Positions 1 to 11,261 of a stretch of 64,000 nt of DNA are shown here, piece after piece; within the stretch, counting starts at the first letter, position 1, and each line of letters opens with the position of its first letter. A program made the translations under genes and the position numbers. A model generated the notes under the pieces. That model searched no databases, had not been told where the DNA came from, and saw only the letters and a program-made list of their open reading frames with translations. Origin of the DNA: Gordonia aichiensis NBRC 108223 (GTDB lineage Bacteria > Actinomycetota > Actinomycetes > Mycobacteriales > Mycobacteriaceae); the NCBI RefSeq assembly GCF_000332975.1, contig NZ_BANR01000003.1:434001-498000 (forward strand). Reading direction: 5' to 3'.

Positions 1-1
1 G

Positions 2-487
2 TGTCGGGTGCTGCGGGCCGATTCGGGTGTGCCGATTGTGATGCTGACCGCGAAGTCGGACACGGTCGACGTCGTGCTCGGACTCGAGTCGGGCGCCGAC
101 GACTACATGGTCAAACCGTTCAAGCCGAAGGAACTCGTCGCACGGGTGCGGGCGCGGCTGCGTCGCAACGACGAGGAACCCGCCGAGCTGCTGTCGATCG
201 GCCCGGTCGAGATCGATGTGCCCGCGCACAAGGTCACCCGCGATGGGGTGCCCATCTCGCTCACGCCGCTCGAGTTCGATCTGCTCGTCGCACTCGCCCG
301 CAAACCGCGGCAGGTGTTCACGCGCGACGTGCTGCTCGAGCAGGTCTGGGGCTACCGGCATCCGGCGGACACTAGACTCGTCAACGTGCATGTCCAGCGT
401 CTACGCGCCAAGGTCGAGACCGACCCGGAGAACCCCGAGGTCGTGCTGACGGTGAGGGGGGTCGGCTACAAGGCCGGCCCGCCGTGA
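2..487 (+). CDS. mtrA: Two-component response regulator MtrA (3' part, cut by window edge)
   Basis: The first base of the window already lies inside this gene; 161 codons are visible of a family that is usually about 225 residues. What remains is the second half of the receiver domain (T in MLTAKSD, the switch lysine in VKPF) and a complete OmpR-type winged-helix domain with the recognition region around [15 protein letters not shown] and the terminal VRGVGYK hairpin. The phosphoacceptor Asp is outside the window. MtrA is the DNA-binding partner of MtrB and controls cell division, replication and cell-wall genes in mycolata. Its stop codon overlaps the mtrB start (GTGA), so the two are translationally coupled. 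The gene order mtrA-mtrB-lpqB makes the identity secure. Confidence 0.96.
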   Translation, partial: CRVLRADSGVPIVMLTAKSDTVDVVLGLESGADDYMVKPFKPKELVARVRARLRRNDEEPAELLSIGPVEIDVPAHKVTRDGVPISLTPLEFDLLVALARKPRQVFTRDVLLEQVWGYRHPADTRLVNVHVQRLRAKVETDPENPEVVLTVRGVGYKAGPP

Positions 488-2325
488 TCGGTCGTTCTCG
501 ACGTCGCGTCAACAGCACTCTCGGTCGGTTCACCCGCGCGGCGGGCGGCATCGGCCGGGCATTCGGACGTATGTGGCGGCGTTCTCTGCAGTTGCGCGTC
601 GTCGTCTCGACACTTGCACTGTCTTTTGTCGTGCTGCTGATCCTCGGGTTCGTCCTGATGAGTCAGATCACCGACCGCCTGCTCGAGGTCAAGTTAGGTG
701 CCGCAACCGAAGAGGTTGAGCGGGCACGCGTGGCCGTCGAACGAGATCTGGCGAGCGGCGACGGCAACACCTCTGTGCAGAACAGGCTCCGCCAAACGAG
801 GTCATTGCTGACCGACCGTGACGTAGACACCAGTCAGACGTCGGGAACAGTCGGCACCTTCGACAGCGTGCTCATCGTGCCGCGATCGGGCAGCGACGGC
901 TCACAGTTCGGCGTCGGCCCGATCTCGGAGATCCCACGCAACCTGCGCGACATGGTGCAGGGTGGGCAGGTCGCCTACCAGTACACGCGCGTCGCCGACG
1001 CTGCAGGCGGATCGATCCCCGCGCTGGTCGTCGGAACGCCCACCAACTCCTCGGTACCGGGGCTCGAGCTGTATCTGGTCTTCCCGTTGACCACCGAACA
1101 GAACACCGTCGACCTCGTGCGCGGCACGCTGCTCACCGGCGGCGTGGTGCTGCTCGGTCTGCTCGCGGCCATCGCGTGGCTGGTCTCACGACAGGCGGTG
1201 ATGCCGGTTCGCTCGGCGTCGAGGATCGCCGTGCGCTTCGCCGACGGTCGCCTCAAGGAACGGATGCCGGTGCGCGGCGAGGACGACATGGCCCGGCTTG
1301 CGATGTCGTTCAACGACATGGCCGAGAGCCTGTCCAAGCAGATCACCCACCTCGAGGAGTTCGGCGGACTGCAGCGACAGTTCACCTCGGACGTCAGCCA
1401 TGAGCTCCGTACGCCGCTGACCACTGTCCGCATGGCCAGTGACGTCCTCTACGAAGGCCGCGACGAACTCGACCCGGTGCGCAAGCGCTCGGTCGAACTG
1501 CTCGACAAAGAACTCGACCGCTTCGAGACCTTGCTCAACGAGCTCCTCGAGATCTCCCGACACGACGCAGGCATGGCCGAACTCGCCGCCGAGCGGATGG
1601 ACATGGCCATCCCCATCGACGGCGCGTTGGCGACGGTCTCGCACCTGGCTTCGGACACGGGAACCGAGATCATCCTCGACCTCCCGGCCGAACCGGTCAT
1701 CGCCGAGATCGATCCGCGGCGCGTCGAACGTATTCTGCGCAATCTGCTCGCGAACGCCATCGACCACGGCGAACGCAAACCGATCACACTCACCATGCGA
1801 TCCGACGGTGACGCCGTGGCGATCACGGTGCGTGACCAGGGGATCGGGCTGCGGCCAGGCGAGGAGAAGCTGGTGTTCAACCGTTTCTGGAGGTCCGATC
1901 CGTCGAGGTTCCGACGCTCGGGCGGTACCGGACTCGGCCTTGCGATCAGTATCGAGGACGCCCGGCTTCACCAGGGGCGTCTCGATGCGTGGGGGGAGCC
2001 AGGCAAAGGCGCGTGCTTCCGGCTGACCATCCCGCTGATTCGTGGCCACAAGGTTCTCGGTAGTCCATTGCCGCTCAAACCCGTGGGCCAGTCGGTCCGC
2101 AGTCTGCCACCGAAGCCTGCCAAGCCGAGCATCGGTCGGTCTGAGCAACTCGACAAGCCCGAGCAACTCGACAAGCCCGAGCAACTCGACGAGTCCGAGC
2201 ACTCCGACTCCACGTCGGTTGTCCACGATCCGGCGACGAGCGGGAAAAGCAATGGGCCGGGGGCGTCATCGGGTGCGAGCGCATCGTCGGACCCGGCCGA
2301 TGCCGACGACAGGGAGCCGCGGTGA
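484..2325 (+). CDS. mtrB: Sensor histidine kinase MtrB
   Basis: Membrane sensor kinase of the MtrAB system, 613 residues from a GTG that overlaps the mtrA stop. A first membrane helix lies near residues 38-60 and a second near 212-236, bracketing an extracytoplasmic sensor region; a HAMP linker follows. The phosphorylated histidine is His306 in SHELRTP. The ATPase domain shows the N box ([10 protein letters not shown]), G1 (DQGIGL) and G2 (GGTGLGLAI). The last 90 or so residues are low complexity and contain three copies of a six-residue EQLDKP-type unit encoded by an 18-base tandem repeat, which is not part of the catalytic core and is probably variable. The stop codon overlaps the lpqB start. 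Identity is certain from domain order and neighbours. Confidence 0.97.
   Translation: MIGRSRRRVNSTLGRFTRAAGGIGRAFGRMWRRSLQLRVVVSTLALSFVVLLILGFVLMSQITDRLLEVKLGAATEEVERARVAVERDLASGDGNTSVQNRLRQTRSLLTDRDVDTSQTSGTVGTFDSVLIVPRSGSDGSQFGVGPISEIPRNLRDMVQGGQVAYQYTRVADAAGGSIPALVVGTPTNSSVPGLELYLVFPLTTEQNTVDLVRGTLLTGGVVLLGLLAAIAWLVSRQAVMPVRSASRIAVRFADGRLKERMPVRGEDDMARLAMSFNDMAESLSKQITHLEEFGGLQRQFTSDVSHELRTPLTTVRMASDVLYEGRDELDPVRKRSVELLDKELDRFETLLNELLEISRHDAGMAELAAERMDMAIPIDGALATVSHLASDTGTEIILDLPAEPVIAEIDPRRVERILRNLLANAIDHGERKPITLTMRSDGDAVAITVRDQGIGLRPGEEKLVFNRFWRSDPSRFRRSGGTGLGLAISIEDARLHQGRLDAWGEPGKGACFRLTIPLIRGHKVLGSPLPLKPVGQSVRSLPPKPAKPSIGRSEQLDKPEQLDKPEQLDESEHSDSTSVVHDPATSGKSNGPGASSGASASSDPADADDREPR
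2143..2196 (+). repeat. 18-bp tandem repeat, 3 copies, inside the mtrB 3' end
   Basis: Three consecutive 18-base units beginning GAGCAACTCGAC, at 2143, 2161 and 2179. The third copy diverges at its end. The length keeps the reading frame and yields [18 protein letters not shown] in the disordered MtrB tail. Confidence 0.9.
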
Positions 2326-4136
2326 TGGCGCGCGCGAACGCGGTTGCGCGACAAGGTGTAGCACGCACCCGGCGGACGAGAGCGCGGAGCAGGCGCACCC
2401 GGCAACGCCTCGTCTCGTTGATCGGACTGTTCGTGACGGCCGTCGTTCTCGTTGCCTGCGGCGGAGTTCCCGACAATTCGTCCCCGCAGCCCATCCAATC
2501 CTTCAAAAGGGAGGGGCCGACCAACGCGGTGCCGGTCCCGCAGTCCGACATGGACCCTGAGGCATTGGTGCGCGCCTTCCTCGAGGCCACGGCCTCACCA
2601 TCAGACGGACACGCCGCAGCGCGGCGATTCCTCACCGCACCGTCATCGGAGCAATGGGATGAGCGAGGCGACGCGATCATCCTCGACGAGATCAACACGT
2701 TCGTCGATCAACGCAGTCAGAATTCGGTGCGTATGCGGCTCGTCGGCGACAACGTCGGGGTGCTCAAGTCCAACGGGCAACTCCTGCCGGCCAGCGGGCG
2801 CGTGGAGACCACGATCAGCCTCGTCCGCAACGGCGACCAATGGTTGATCGACGGTCCGCTGCCGAATGGGGCGATGATCGACCGGAGTAGGTTCGTCGCG
2901 ACATACCGATCGGTGTCGTTGTACTTCACCGATCGCACCCATCAGCATCTCGTGGCCGATCCGCGGTGGTTGTACGGCAACCAGGATGCCGATCCGACGG
3001 TCCTGCTCAACAGATTGATCGCAGGACCGGCCGAGGATCTCGCGGCGGGGGTCGACAACGGATTTCCGTCCGGCTCGTCACTGCGCGGGCAGGCGGCACA
3101 GCTCTCCGGCGGCGGTGTGCGCATCGAACTGACCGGACTCGGAACTCTCGGAGTGCGTGACCGCACATCGCTTGCCGCGCAGATCATCTGGACTCTCAAC
3201 TCCGCCGACATCGGGGGTCCGTACGTGATCAACGCCGACGGCGCTCCGCTCGTCCCGGAGCGAAGTGCAGGCTGGCAGCCCGCCGACGTCAAAGCGTTCG
3301 ATCCGCTCGCGACGCCGACCACCGACGTCGGACTCAACATCGTGCGCGACGGCTCGCTGCTGAAGGTCACCGACACGGGCACCACTCCGTCGGGCGGAGC
3401 GCTCGGAACGGGTCGCGACGTCCGTTCGGCGTCCATCTCGTCCGACGGCGACGCCGTTGCGGCCGTTGTCGCCGGGCGTGGCGGACCCGGTCTGCAACTG
3501 GTGTCGGGAGCCTACGGCGGAAACGTTTCGGCACTGGCGTCGGGTACGTCGATCACCCGGCCGTCGTTCGCCGGCAGTCAGGGTAACGACACCGTCTGGG
3601 CTGTGATCGACGGGAAACCGGTCCGCGCGGTGCGCGATTCACAGAACTCCACCGAAGTGGTCTCGGCGGTCGACGCGGTGTCGATCGCGTCGGTGGCCCG
3701 CGGACCGATCACCGAACTGCAGGTGTCGCCCGATGGTGTTCGCGTCGCGCTGATCGTCGGCGGACAGGTGCTGCTCGCCGTCATCGCGACTAATGAGGAC
3801 GGCCAGGTGACGCTGTCCCATCCGCGGATCGCAGCGTTCAACGTCGGTAACCAGGCGGTGTCGCTGGCGTGGGCGACCGCGTCGACGCTCATGGTTGCCC
3901 GCGAGGCGTCCGACTCCCCGGTGGTGCAGTTACCCATCAACGGCGCGCCGGCATCCGGGCTGATCAGCGGCAATGTGGCGCCGCCGGTGCGTGCGGTCAC
4001 CGCGGATGCGAGCACCGTGTACATCGGCGACCAGCGCGGGGTGCTGCGGCTGGGCAGCACCAACGGGCAGCCGGACCAGTACTGGACCGAGGTCGAGCCC
4101 GCGATGTCGCCGACGGCGATCCCGGTGCTGCCCTGA
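2322..4136 (+). CDS. lpqB: Lipoprotein LpqB (MtrAB-associated)
   Basis: Secreted lipoprotein that in mycobacteria interacts with the MtrB sensor domain and tunes MtrA output. The N-terminus is arginine rich, followed by a hydrophobic stretch and the lipobox LVAC, so the lipidated cysteine is about residue 46 from the GTG. A GerMN-type domain covers roughly residues 190-310, and the C-terminal half is a beta-propeller-like LpqB domain. Two starts are possible: GTG 2322, which overlaps the mtrB stop, or ATG 2325 directly after it. Both are translationally coupled to mtrB. At 604 residues it has normal family length. It faces the ComF-like gene tail to tail, 33 bases apart. Confidence 0.95.
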   Translation: MMARANAVARQGVARTRRTRARSRRTRQRLVSLIGLFVTAVVLVACGGVPDNSSPQPIQSFKREGPTNAVPVPQSDMDPEALVRAFLEATASPSDGHAAARRFLTAPSSEQWDERGDAIILDEINTFVDQRSQNSVRMRLVGDNVGVLKSNGQLLPASGRVETTISLVRNGDQWLIDGPLPNGAMIDRSRFVATYRSVSLYFTDRTHQHLVADPRWLYGNQDADPTVLLNRLIAGPAEDLAAGVDNGFPSGSSLRGQAAQLSGGGVRIELTGLGTLGVRDRTSLAAQIIWTLNSADIGGPYVINADGAPLVPERSAGWQPADVKAFDPLATPTTDVGLNIVRDGSLLKVTDTGTTPSGGALGTGRDVRSASISSDGDAVAAVVAGRGGPGLQLVSGAYGGNVSALASGTSITRPSFAGSQGNDTVWAVIDGKPVRAVRDSQNSTEVVSAVDAVSIASVARGPITELQVSPDGVRVALIVGGQVLLAVIATNEDGQVTLSHPRIAAFNVGNQAVSLAWATASTLMVAREASDSPVVQLPINGAPASGLISGNVAPPVRAVTADASTVYIGDQRGVLRLGSTNGQPDQYWTEVEPAMSPTAIPVLP

Positions 4137-4169
4137 ACCGCGTCCTGCCTGAACTCGCACTACGTCAAC

Positions 4170-4865
4170 TCACGCGCCTGCGATGACCACGACGAGATCG
4201 ACGTGTACGTCGTGTGCAGCGAGTACCCGCACCGATTCGGCGGCGGTGGCGCCGGTGGTGAGCACATCGTCGACCAACACCGTCGCCGTGCGCGGTGAGC
4301 GGTCGGTCCGCGTCGGCGGAGACCGGACGGCGATTCGATGTGCGAGGTTGCGTCGTCGTGCCCTGGCGTCGAGTCCCGCGGAATCGCGTCCGCCCGGGCG
4401 GATGGTCAGCATCGGGCGCACCGAGATCCGAGCTCCCAGCTCGGCGGCGGCGTGCTCGGCGATGGAAGTGACGGTGTCACCGCCGCGGCGGCGCGCCGCG
4501 ATCGGGCGCGTCGGGGCGGGAATGAGTAGCAGTCGCGATGCGGATGGGATCTCACCCCAGCGGCCGAGGGTGCGCAGGGCTGCGGCAAGCGCATGTCCGA
4601 GTGGCGACGCGAGATCGCGGCGCCCGTGTTCTTTCAGTTCGATCACCGCTGCGCGATGAGGTCCTCGATAGCGCCCGAGCGCCCACACGCCGACGCCCAC
4701 ACGGACGCGGGGGGAGAGCGGGATCGGTGTGTCGGCGAGCAAGTCGGCGCACCGCATACACCAACGTGAGCCGGGGGCGTCGCATCCTCCGCACGTCATC
4801 GGGATCATCAGATCGACGCCCGCGCGTGCGATCGCCGAGACGTGGCGTCGCGCGGCTCCCGGCAT
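4170..4865 (-). CDS. ComF family phosphoribosyltransferase-like protein
   Basis: Small soluble protein of the ComF/GntX family, linked to DNA uptake in some bacteria but of uncertain role in actinobacteria. A short zinc-finger-like Cys cluster (CGGC then CMRC) lies near the N-terminus. The C-terminal phosphoribosyltransferase domain ends in the PRPP-binding signature VLVDDVLTTGAT. I chose ATG 4865 (231 residues); a second start at 4808, just before the Cys cluster, is equally possible, and the frame stays open further upstream with no coding look. An orthologue sits at the same place next to lpqB and hpf in mycobacteria. Confidence 0.85.
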   Translation of the reverse strand: MPGAARRHVSAIARAGVDLMIPMTCGGCDAPGSRWCMRCADLLADTPIPLSPRVRVGVGVWALGRYRGPHRAAVIELKEHGRRDLASPLGHALAAALRTLGRWGEIPSASRLLLIPAPTRPIAARRRGGDTVTSIAEHAAAELGARISVRPMLTIRPGGRDSAGLDARARRRNLAHRIAVRSPPTRTDRSPRTATVLVDDVLTTGATAAESVRVLAAHDVHVDLVVVIAGA

Positions 4866-5338
4866 GTCGTCGACCCTGTCACGCCTACGCCGCTGCGACT
4901 GCCGTGTGACACCGATCCGACGTTCGGCTGTGGACTGTCGCCGGACTGTGCACAGTCGGCGCGACAGTACCGGTGGGTCCTTCGTCCCGTGTTCGACACA
5001 TCGCGACGACAAGGCGTCGGAACGATGGCTAACAGACAAACTTCCGACTACGGTCAAGGGTGCAGGAGGTAGCCGAGTCTCGGTACGGGAGGTGAAGCCC
5101 CTGACAGTGGTTGTCAGCCGCCGGTTGGCATGAATGAGTAGCCATTCCCCGACCTTTGTCGCCGCAAATCGTCAGGTGGTTGCGAGTCACAGCACATCAC
5201 CTCGCGCACAACGGCTTTCGAATCTCCGAGATCGTCTCGACATGGTTCCCGAACGGGTAGTCGTATCGCCGGGTCCCACTGTCGACGAGGACGACGTTCG
5301 ACGGGCGGGCAGTGGCACCACACCCAGGAGGTAGTCGA
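4866..5338 (+). other. 473-bp intergenic region upstream of hpf, possible structured leader
   Basis: No convincing gene here. Around 5060-5130 several short stems crowd together. CCGA-GTC-TCGG near 5072 is followed by a perfect 6-bp stem CTGACA/TGTCAG with a 5-base loop at about 5101-5117, then GCC/GGC pairs. A TACGGT box near 5048 could be a -10 element, giving a leader of roughly 280 bases before hpf. I could not match it to a riboswitch class I know. Alternatively it is simply two divergent promoters, for comF and hpf. Confidence 0.35.
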
Positions 5339-6103
5339 ATGTCGCAAGTCGTCCATCGCAAGGGTCGCCGTGAACCAAAGGTCGGTGCCACCACCGACGA
5401 GTACGACGCCGAGTTCGCCTTTGTGCGGCCCCCCGGAACGGTCGAGTCCGAAGAGCCGGCCGAACCCAACGCCACGGTCGTCTTCGCCGGGCGGAATGTC
5501 GAAATCCCCGAGCACTATCAGATCTACGTCCGCGACAAGCTCGCGCGACTCGAGCGGTTCGACCTCAACGTCTACCGGTTCGACGTAGAACTCAATCATG
5601 AACGCAACCGCCGACAGGCCAAGGCGTGCCAGCAGGTGGAGATCACGGCTACCGGCAAGGGCCCGGTGGTCCGTGCACAGGCGTGCGCTGAGAACTTCTA
5701 CGCCGCGCTCGAGGCCACGCTGGACAAGCTCGACTCGCGGTTGCGCCGTGTGAAGGACCGCAAGCGAGTGCACCACGGCAACCGCAGGCCGCTGTCGGTG
5801 GCCGAGGCAACCGAGGTGGGTGCGCCACCACTACGCGTCGATCAGTTGACCGGCGACGGCATTCCCGACCGGGACAACCTCGACGGTGCGCAGACCTGGG
5901 ATGACGGTGTTGATGACCACACGCCAGGCCAGATCGTCCGGGTCAAGGAGCACCCGGCGGTTCCGATGACCGTCGACGACGCGCTCTACGAAATGGAGTT
6001 GGTGGGACATGATTTCTTCCTGTTCCACGACAAGGAGACCGATCAGGCGTCGGTGGTCTACCGCCGCCACGCCTTCGACTACGGACTGATCCGCCTCGTC
6101 TGA
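5339..6103 (+). CDS. hpf: Long-form ribosome hibernation promoting factor
   Basis: Binds idle 30S subunits and promotes 70S/100S hibernation; 254 residues, typical of the long form. The S30AE domain occupies about residues 40-140 (core VFAGRNVEIPEHYQIYVRDK and the basic AKACQQVEITATGKGP strand). The C-terminal dimerisation domain spans about 195-254 (EMELVGHDFFLFHDKET, VVYRRHAFDYGLIRL). ATG 5339 is preceded by a strong AGGAGG at 5326-5331, 7 bases away, which decides it over an upstream GTG. A strong hairpin at 6195-6236 separates it from secA. Confidence 0.95.
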   Translation: MSQVVHRKGRREPKVGATTDEYDAEFAFVRPPGTVESEEPAEPNATVVFAGRNVEIPEHYQIYVRDKLARLERFDLNVYRFDVELNHERNRRQAKACQQVEITATGKGPVVRAQACAENFYAALEATLDKLDSRLRRVKDRKRVHHGNRRPLSVAEATEVGAPPLRVDQLTGDGIPDRDNLDGAQTWDDGVDDHTPGQIVRVKEHPAVPMTVDDALYEMELVGHDFFLFHDKETDQASVVYRRHAFDYGLIRLV

Positions 6104-6194
6104 TCGGGCTCGTCTGATCGGGTTCCTCGACCCGGCGTCGTCGGTGTGGCCGGGGCACCGATCAGCCTCCCTTCAGGCGACGTCGCTACCATGG

Positions 6195-6236
6195 AATACG
6201 GCCTGCGTTCATGCACTCGCATGCACAGGCCGTATT
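6195..6236 (+). terminator. Strong hairpin between hpf and secA
   Basis: Perfect 11-bp stem AATACGGCCTG / CAGGCCGTATT with an inner 5-bp stem CATGC/GCATG. No U tract follows on the + strand beyond a short TTT. It lies 91 bases after the hpf stop and 38 before the secA start, so it is probably the hpf terminator. Confidence 0.7.
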
Positions 6237-6274
6237 TCGTGAGTAGTCGACATGAGTAAGGGACTCGATCCACG

Positions 6275-9151
<2,877 letters not shown>

Positions 9152-9227
9152 CCGGTCGCGGTTACGTGATCGTCGGAGACCTCGACAGCATTCGAGCTCG
9201 GCAGCATTCGAGAAAGATCTGAGATTC

Positions 9228-9266
9228 ATGGAACCGGACGCACCGCTGGTGCGTCCGAGTTTCCAT
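9228..9266 (+). terminator. Hairpin after secA overlapping the next start codon
   Basis: Perfect 10-bp stem CGGACGCACC / GGTGCGTCCG with a GCT loop (9235-9257), extended by outer pairing of CATGGAA with TTTCCATG. The outer 3' arm contains the ATG at 9265 of the next gene, so the element may both end secA transcripts and occlude that start. Confidence 0.7.
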
Positions 9267-9954
9267 GACCAACACCTGCATTGATTCCTCGTCGCACATC
9301 GAATCGGATCCGACGTCGAGGCGTATCCGGATAGTCCCCGCGCCTCGCTATGAACCCTGCGGGTCGACCATCACCGACATCAGTCACGAGGCCCCGACCG
9401 AGTTCACCGCTCGTCCGCGGGTGGATGAGCGCTGTGCCCACGCGACTCCTACCGCCGCGGCCGCGACGACGCCCGTTGTCCCTTCTCCCGCAGCGCCCTC
9501 GCCCGGCACCCCTTCTCCCGCAGGCGCGTCTGCCGGTGGCGCTCGCACCCAGACGCGTGCGGCTGCCGCCATCGCGGCACGCGAATTCTCGGTGGGCACG
9601 CTCACCATGATCTTCGAGGTCATCGCCAGGCGTCGTCCCTCCGGCCATCTGCTGCATCGCGTCGGGGCGCAGGTGAACGACCAGATCGGCGCACTCGCCC
9701 GCACCAGGGCAGCGGGCGGCGACGACACTTGCATACCCACGGTCCGACGCGTCCACGTGCAGATGTGTGATGCGGGCACCGCGGAGATATTCGGAACCTA
9801 CTCGCGGCAGGGCAGGTCGCGGGCCTTCGCGGGCCGTATCGAGCGGGTGCCGTGCCGGGTTCGCGTCGTCGGGCAGGCGCCTCGCGGCAGGTACGCCCCG
9901 GCGGCCACCCGCGTGGAGTACCGCTGGCAGCTTGTCGTGCTGACGCTTGGGTGA
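9265..9954 (+). CDS. Rv3235-family protein of unknown function
   Basis: A 229-residue protein found next to secA1 in mycolata. The first half is Pro/Ala/Thr rich and probably disordered. The conserved part starts at about residue 110 and includes AREFSVGTLTMIFEVIARRRPSG and a terminal CRVRVVGQAPRGRYAPAA...RWQLVVL segment, which I recognise as the Rv3235 family (small, Rossmann-unrelated, function unknown). The ATG chosen lies inside the secA hairpin and has no ribosome binding site. A conserved-looking RIVPAPRYEP motif at residues 22-31 argues that translation does begin near here. It ends 13 bases before the convergent dehydrogenase gene. Confidence 0.7.
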   Translation: MTNTCIDSSSHIESDPTSRRIRIVPAPRYEPCGSTITDISHEAPTEFTARPRVDERCAHATPTAAAATTPVVPSPAAPSPGTPSPAGASAGGARTQTRAAAAIAAREFSVGTLTMIFEVIARRRPSGHLLHRVGAQVNDQIGALARTRAAGGDDTCIPTVRRVHVQMCDAGTAEIFGTYSRQGRSRAFAGRIERVPCRVRVVGQAPRGRYAPAATRVEYRWQLVVLTLG

Positions 9955-9967
9955 GTGCGTCGGGCGG

Positions 9968-11047
9968 TCAGCCGAGGCCGGCCCCCGACGGCGAGACGAG
10001 AATCTTCACCGCGGTTTCGTTGCGATTGATCAGGGTATCGAAGCCCTCGTCGATCAGATCGTCCAAGCCGATGCGGCCGGTGATGAACGGGCTGAGGTCG
10101 ATTCGTCCGCTCTCCACCAACTCGATCGTCTCCGGATGATTGTTCACGTAGGCGATGGTGCCGCGCATGTCGATCTCCTTGAGGACGAGCTTCTGCATCT
10201 CCACGGCTCCGGGGTGGCCCCAGATCGATACCACGACGAGCACGCCGGTCGGCTTGAGTGCGTCGAACAGTGCATCGAGCGCTGGTTGGACCGATGTGCA
10301 TTCGAATCCGACGTCGGCGCCCGCACCGCCGGTCAGTTCGCGAACGCGTTCCGCCACGGACTCGGTCGACGGGTCGATCACGTGGTCTGCGACCTTGGCC
10401 TCCAACGCTTTTGAACGACGCAGCGGACTCGGCTCGCTGATGATGGTGGTGATCTCCCGTGCTTTGCAGACCGCTGCCGTGAGAAGGCCGATCGGCCCTG
10501 CGCCCGCGATCAGCGCCACCGCGCCTGCGGTGGCGCCGCTGCGTTCGACGGCGTGAACGCCGACCGACAGTGGTTCGATGAGAGCGGCCTGGTCGAGTGG
10601 TACCGAGTCAGACACCTTGTGGACCCAGCGGCGGCGCACCACGATCTTCTCTGCGAGGCCACCGCCACAGCCTCCGAGTCCGATGAAGTTCATGTCGTGG
10701 GAGAGGTGGTAGTCGTGGCTGTCCGGTCCGGTGTCGACGTCGTCGGCGATGATGTAGGGCTCGACCACCACGTGGTCGCCCACCTCGAGATCGGTGACGC
10801 CCTCGCCGAGTGCGTACACGACGCCCGACATCTCATGCCCGAGTGTGACCGGAGCGCTCTCGCCGCTGAGCGGATGTGGATGTCCTGCAGGCGGGATGAA
10901 GATCGGTCCGTCGGCGTACTCGTGCAGATCGGTTCCGCAGATCCCGCACCATGCGACATCGATACCGACCGTGCCGGGTTCGACGACCGGCGCGTCGATC
11001 TCCTCGATCCTGATGTCGCCGCGGTCGTAATAGCGTGCTGCTCGCAT
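9968..11047 (-). CDS. Zinc-dependent 2,3-butanediol dehydrogenase-type MDR
   Basis: Medium-chain dehydrogenase of 359 residues most like (R,R)-2,3-butanediol/acetoin dehydrogenases. Catalytic zinc ligands are visible in CGICGTDLHEY (about residue 34-44) and GHEMSGVV (about 70). The structural-zinc Cys cluster of classical alcohol dehydrogenases is absent: that region reads VEPYIIADDVDTGPDSHDYHLSHDMNFIGLGGCGGG. The nucleotide fold shows GAGPIGLL. The ATG at 11047 follows GAGGAGAC. It stands alone, head to head with the WS/DGAT homologue. The substrate cannot be read from sequence alone. Confidence 0.85.
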   Translation of the reverse strand: MRAARYYDRGDIRIEEIDAPVVEPGTVGIDVAWCGICGTDLHEYADGPIFIPPAGHPHPLSGESAPVTLGHEMSGVVYALGEGVTDLEVGDHVVVEPYIIADDVDTGPDSHDYHLSHDMNFIGLGGCGGGLAEKIVVRRRWVHKVSDSVPLDQAALIEPLSVGVHAVERSGATAGAVALIAGAGPIGLLTAAVCKAREITTIISEPSPLRRSKALEAKVADHVIDPSTESVAERVRELTGGAGADVGFECTSVQPALDALFDALKPTGVLVVVSIWGHPGAVEMQKLVLKEIDMRGTIAYVNNHPETIELVESGRIDLSPFITGRIGLDDLIDEGFDTLINRNETAVKILVSPSGAGLG

Positions 11048-11249
11048 GTGGTCTCCTCGTGGATGGGGGCGGCGCGACGCCGAGACCTCCTCGAGTCGAC
11101 TCCGGCCCGTGTCGAGTCCACCGTCGTCGTGGTGGTCGTGGCAACGGTTGCAAGGGGTTGCGACGACAACTGTCGAACCCCCGGCGATCGGCGACGTCGG
11201 GTCGGCCGTGCAGGATGAGGACCGACGCTGGACCGTACACGATCGGGGA

Positions 11250-11255
11250 TAGGAT
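11250..11255 (+). promoter_or_regulatory. -10 box TAGGAT for a leaderless transcript
   Basis: TAGGAT ends 6 bases before the GTG at 11262, where the first transcribed base of an actinobacterial promoter is expected. No Shine-Dalgarno is present. The rest of the 214-bp divergent gap shows GCAAC/GTTGC repeats near 11140-11160 but nothing firm. Confidence 0.5.
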
Positions 11256-11261
11256 CAGTGC

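Noticed and set aside
1186..2226. A 346-codon - strand frame opposite mtrB
   Set aside because: Shadow of mtrB caused by high GC; no domain, and it would oppose a clear operon.
5093..5133. Short leader peptide (MKPLTVVVSRRLA) before hpf
   Set aside because: GGAG is immediately next to the GTG, leaving no spacing, and the region is better explained by RNA stems.
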